NCBI GenBank assembly: GCA_902786205.1
Contig: CADABQ010000042.1
Span: 1-34,189 of the forward strand
Source of the DNA: an uncultured Lachnospiraceae bacterium
GTDB lineage: Bacteria; Bacillota; Clostridia; Lachnospirales; Lachnospiraceae
Direction of reading: 5' to 3'
DNA: 34,189 bases
Each line of letters begins with the position of its first letter. The first letter of the stretch is position 1. The notes beneath the pieces were generated by a model, which was not told the DNA's origin, ran no database searches, and saw nothing but the letters and a program-made list of their open reading frames with translations. The translations under genes and the position numbers were made by a program. Shown here piece after piece: positions 34,183 to 34,189 of this stretch.

Positions 34183-34189
34183 AGAATTG

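Overview
The window is AT-rich chromosomal DNA from an anaerobic, Gram-positive, Clostridia-type bacterium, most likely a Lachnospiraceae gut commensal. This rests on gene content: a PPi-type phosphofructokinase, DUF4364 and DUF6145-like proteins, a clpP-clpX-lon-ysxC cluster, type III pantothenate kinase, an LTA-synthase-like sulfatase, strong GGAGG ribosome-binding sites and short intrinsic terminators. The genus cannot be fixed from sequence alone. Nearly all genes read on the minus strand; only bioA, a malic enzyme gene and an IS fragment read on the plus strand.

Layout. 1-1408: bioA (biotin), closed by a terminator shared with the convergent asd. 1423-5705: asd, then a large secreted protein with two complete nitrilase domains and a C-terminal BspA-like repeat domain. 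5798-9401: a probable operon of a DUF6145-like gene, coaX, dusB and a PPi-type phosphofructokinase gene. 9597-11289: an ECF sigma factor and its membrane anti-sigma factor. 11353-14224: citrate synthase and argF; argF has a strong distal promoter with an ArgR-box-like palindrome and a leader of about 370 nt full of palindromic repeats. 14303-17831: LTA-synthase-like sulfatase, SPFH protein and NfeD-like protein. 17991-20512: a SpoU-type RNA methyltransferase gene and a divergent malic enzyme gene; the malic enzyme leader contains a 199-bp element bounded by perfect 18-bp inverted repeats. 20511-22051: a DUF4364 regulator-like gene and a YhcC-type radical SAM gene. 22247-27662: ysxC, lon, clpX, clpP. 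28101-29936: pgi. 30255-32256: insertion-sequence debris, a 5'-truncated IS256-type element carrying an extra helix-turn-helix gene, abutting a truncated IS66 end. 32302-34189: a methyl-accepting chemotaxis protein and a possible rightward promoter leaving the window.

The coding genes are mostly housekeeping: central carbon metabolism (pgi, PPi-PFK, citrate synthase, malic enzyme), amino-acid and cofactor synthesis (asd, argF, bioA, coaX), proteolysis (Clp/Lon) and envelope functions. The unusual material lies between genes. A repeat of about 50 bp occurs three times, always on the same strand and always downstream of a gene. Two genes (argF and the malic enzyme gene) appear to be transcribed through long, heavily structured inserted leaders. 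One IS end carries a tandem duplication of its terminus. Start codons were moved inward from the longest reading frame wherever a good ribosome-binding site supported it.
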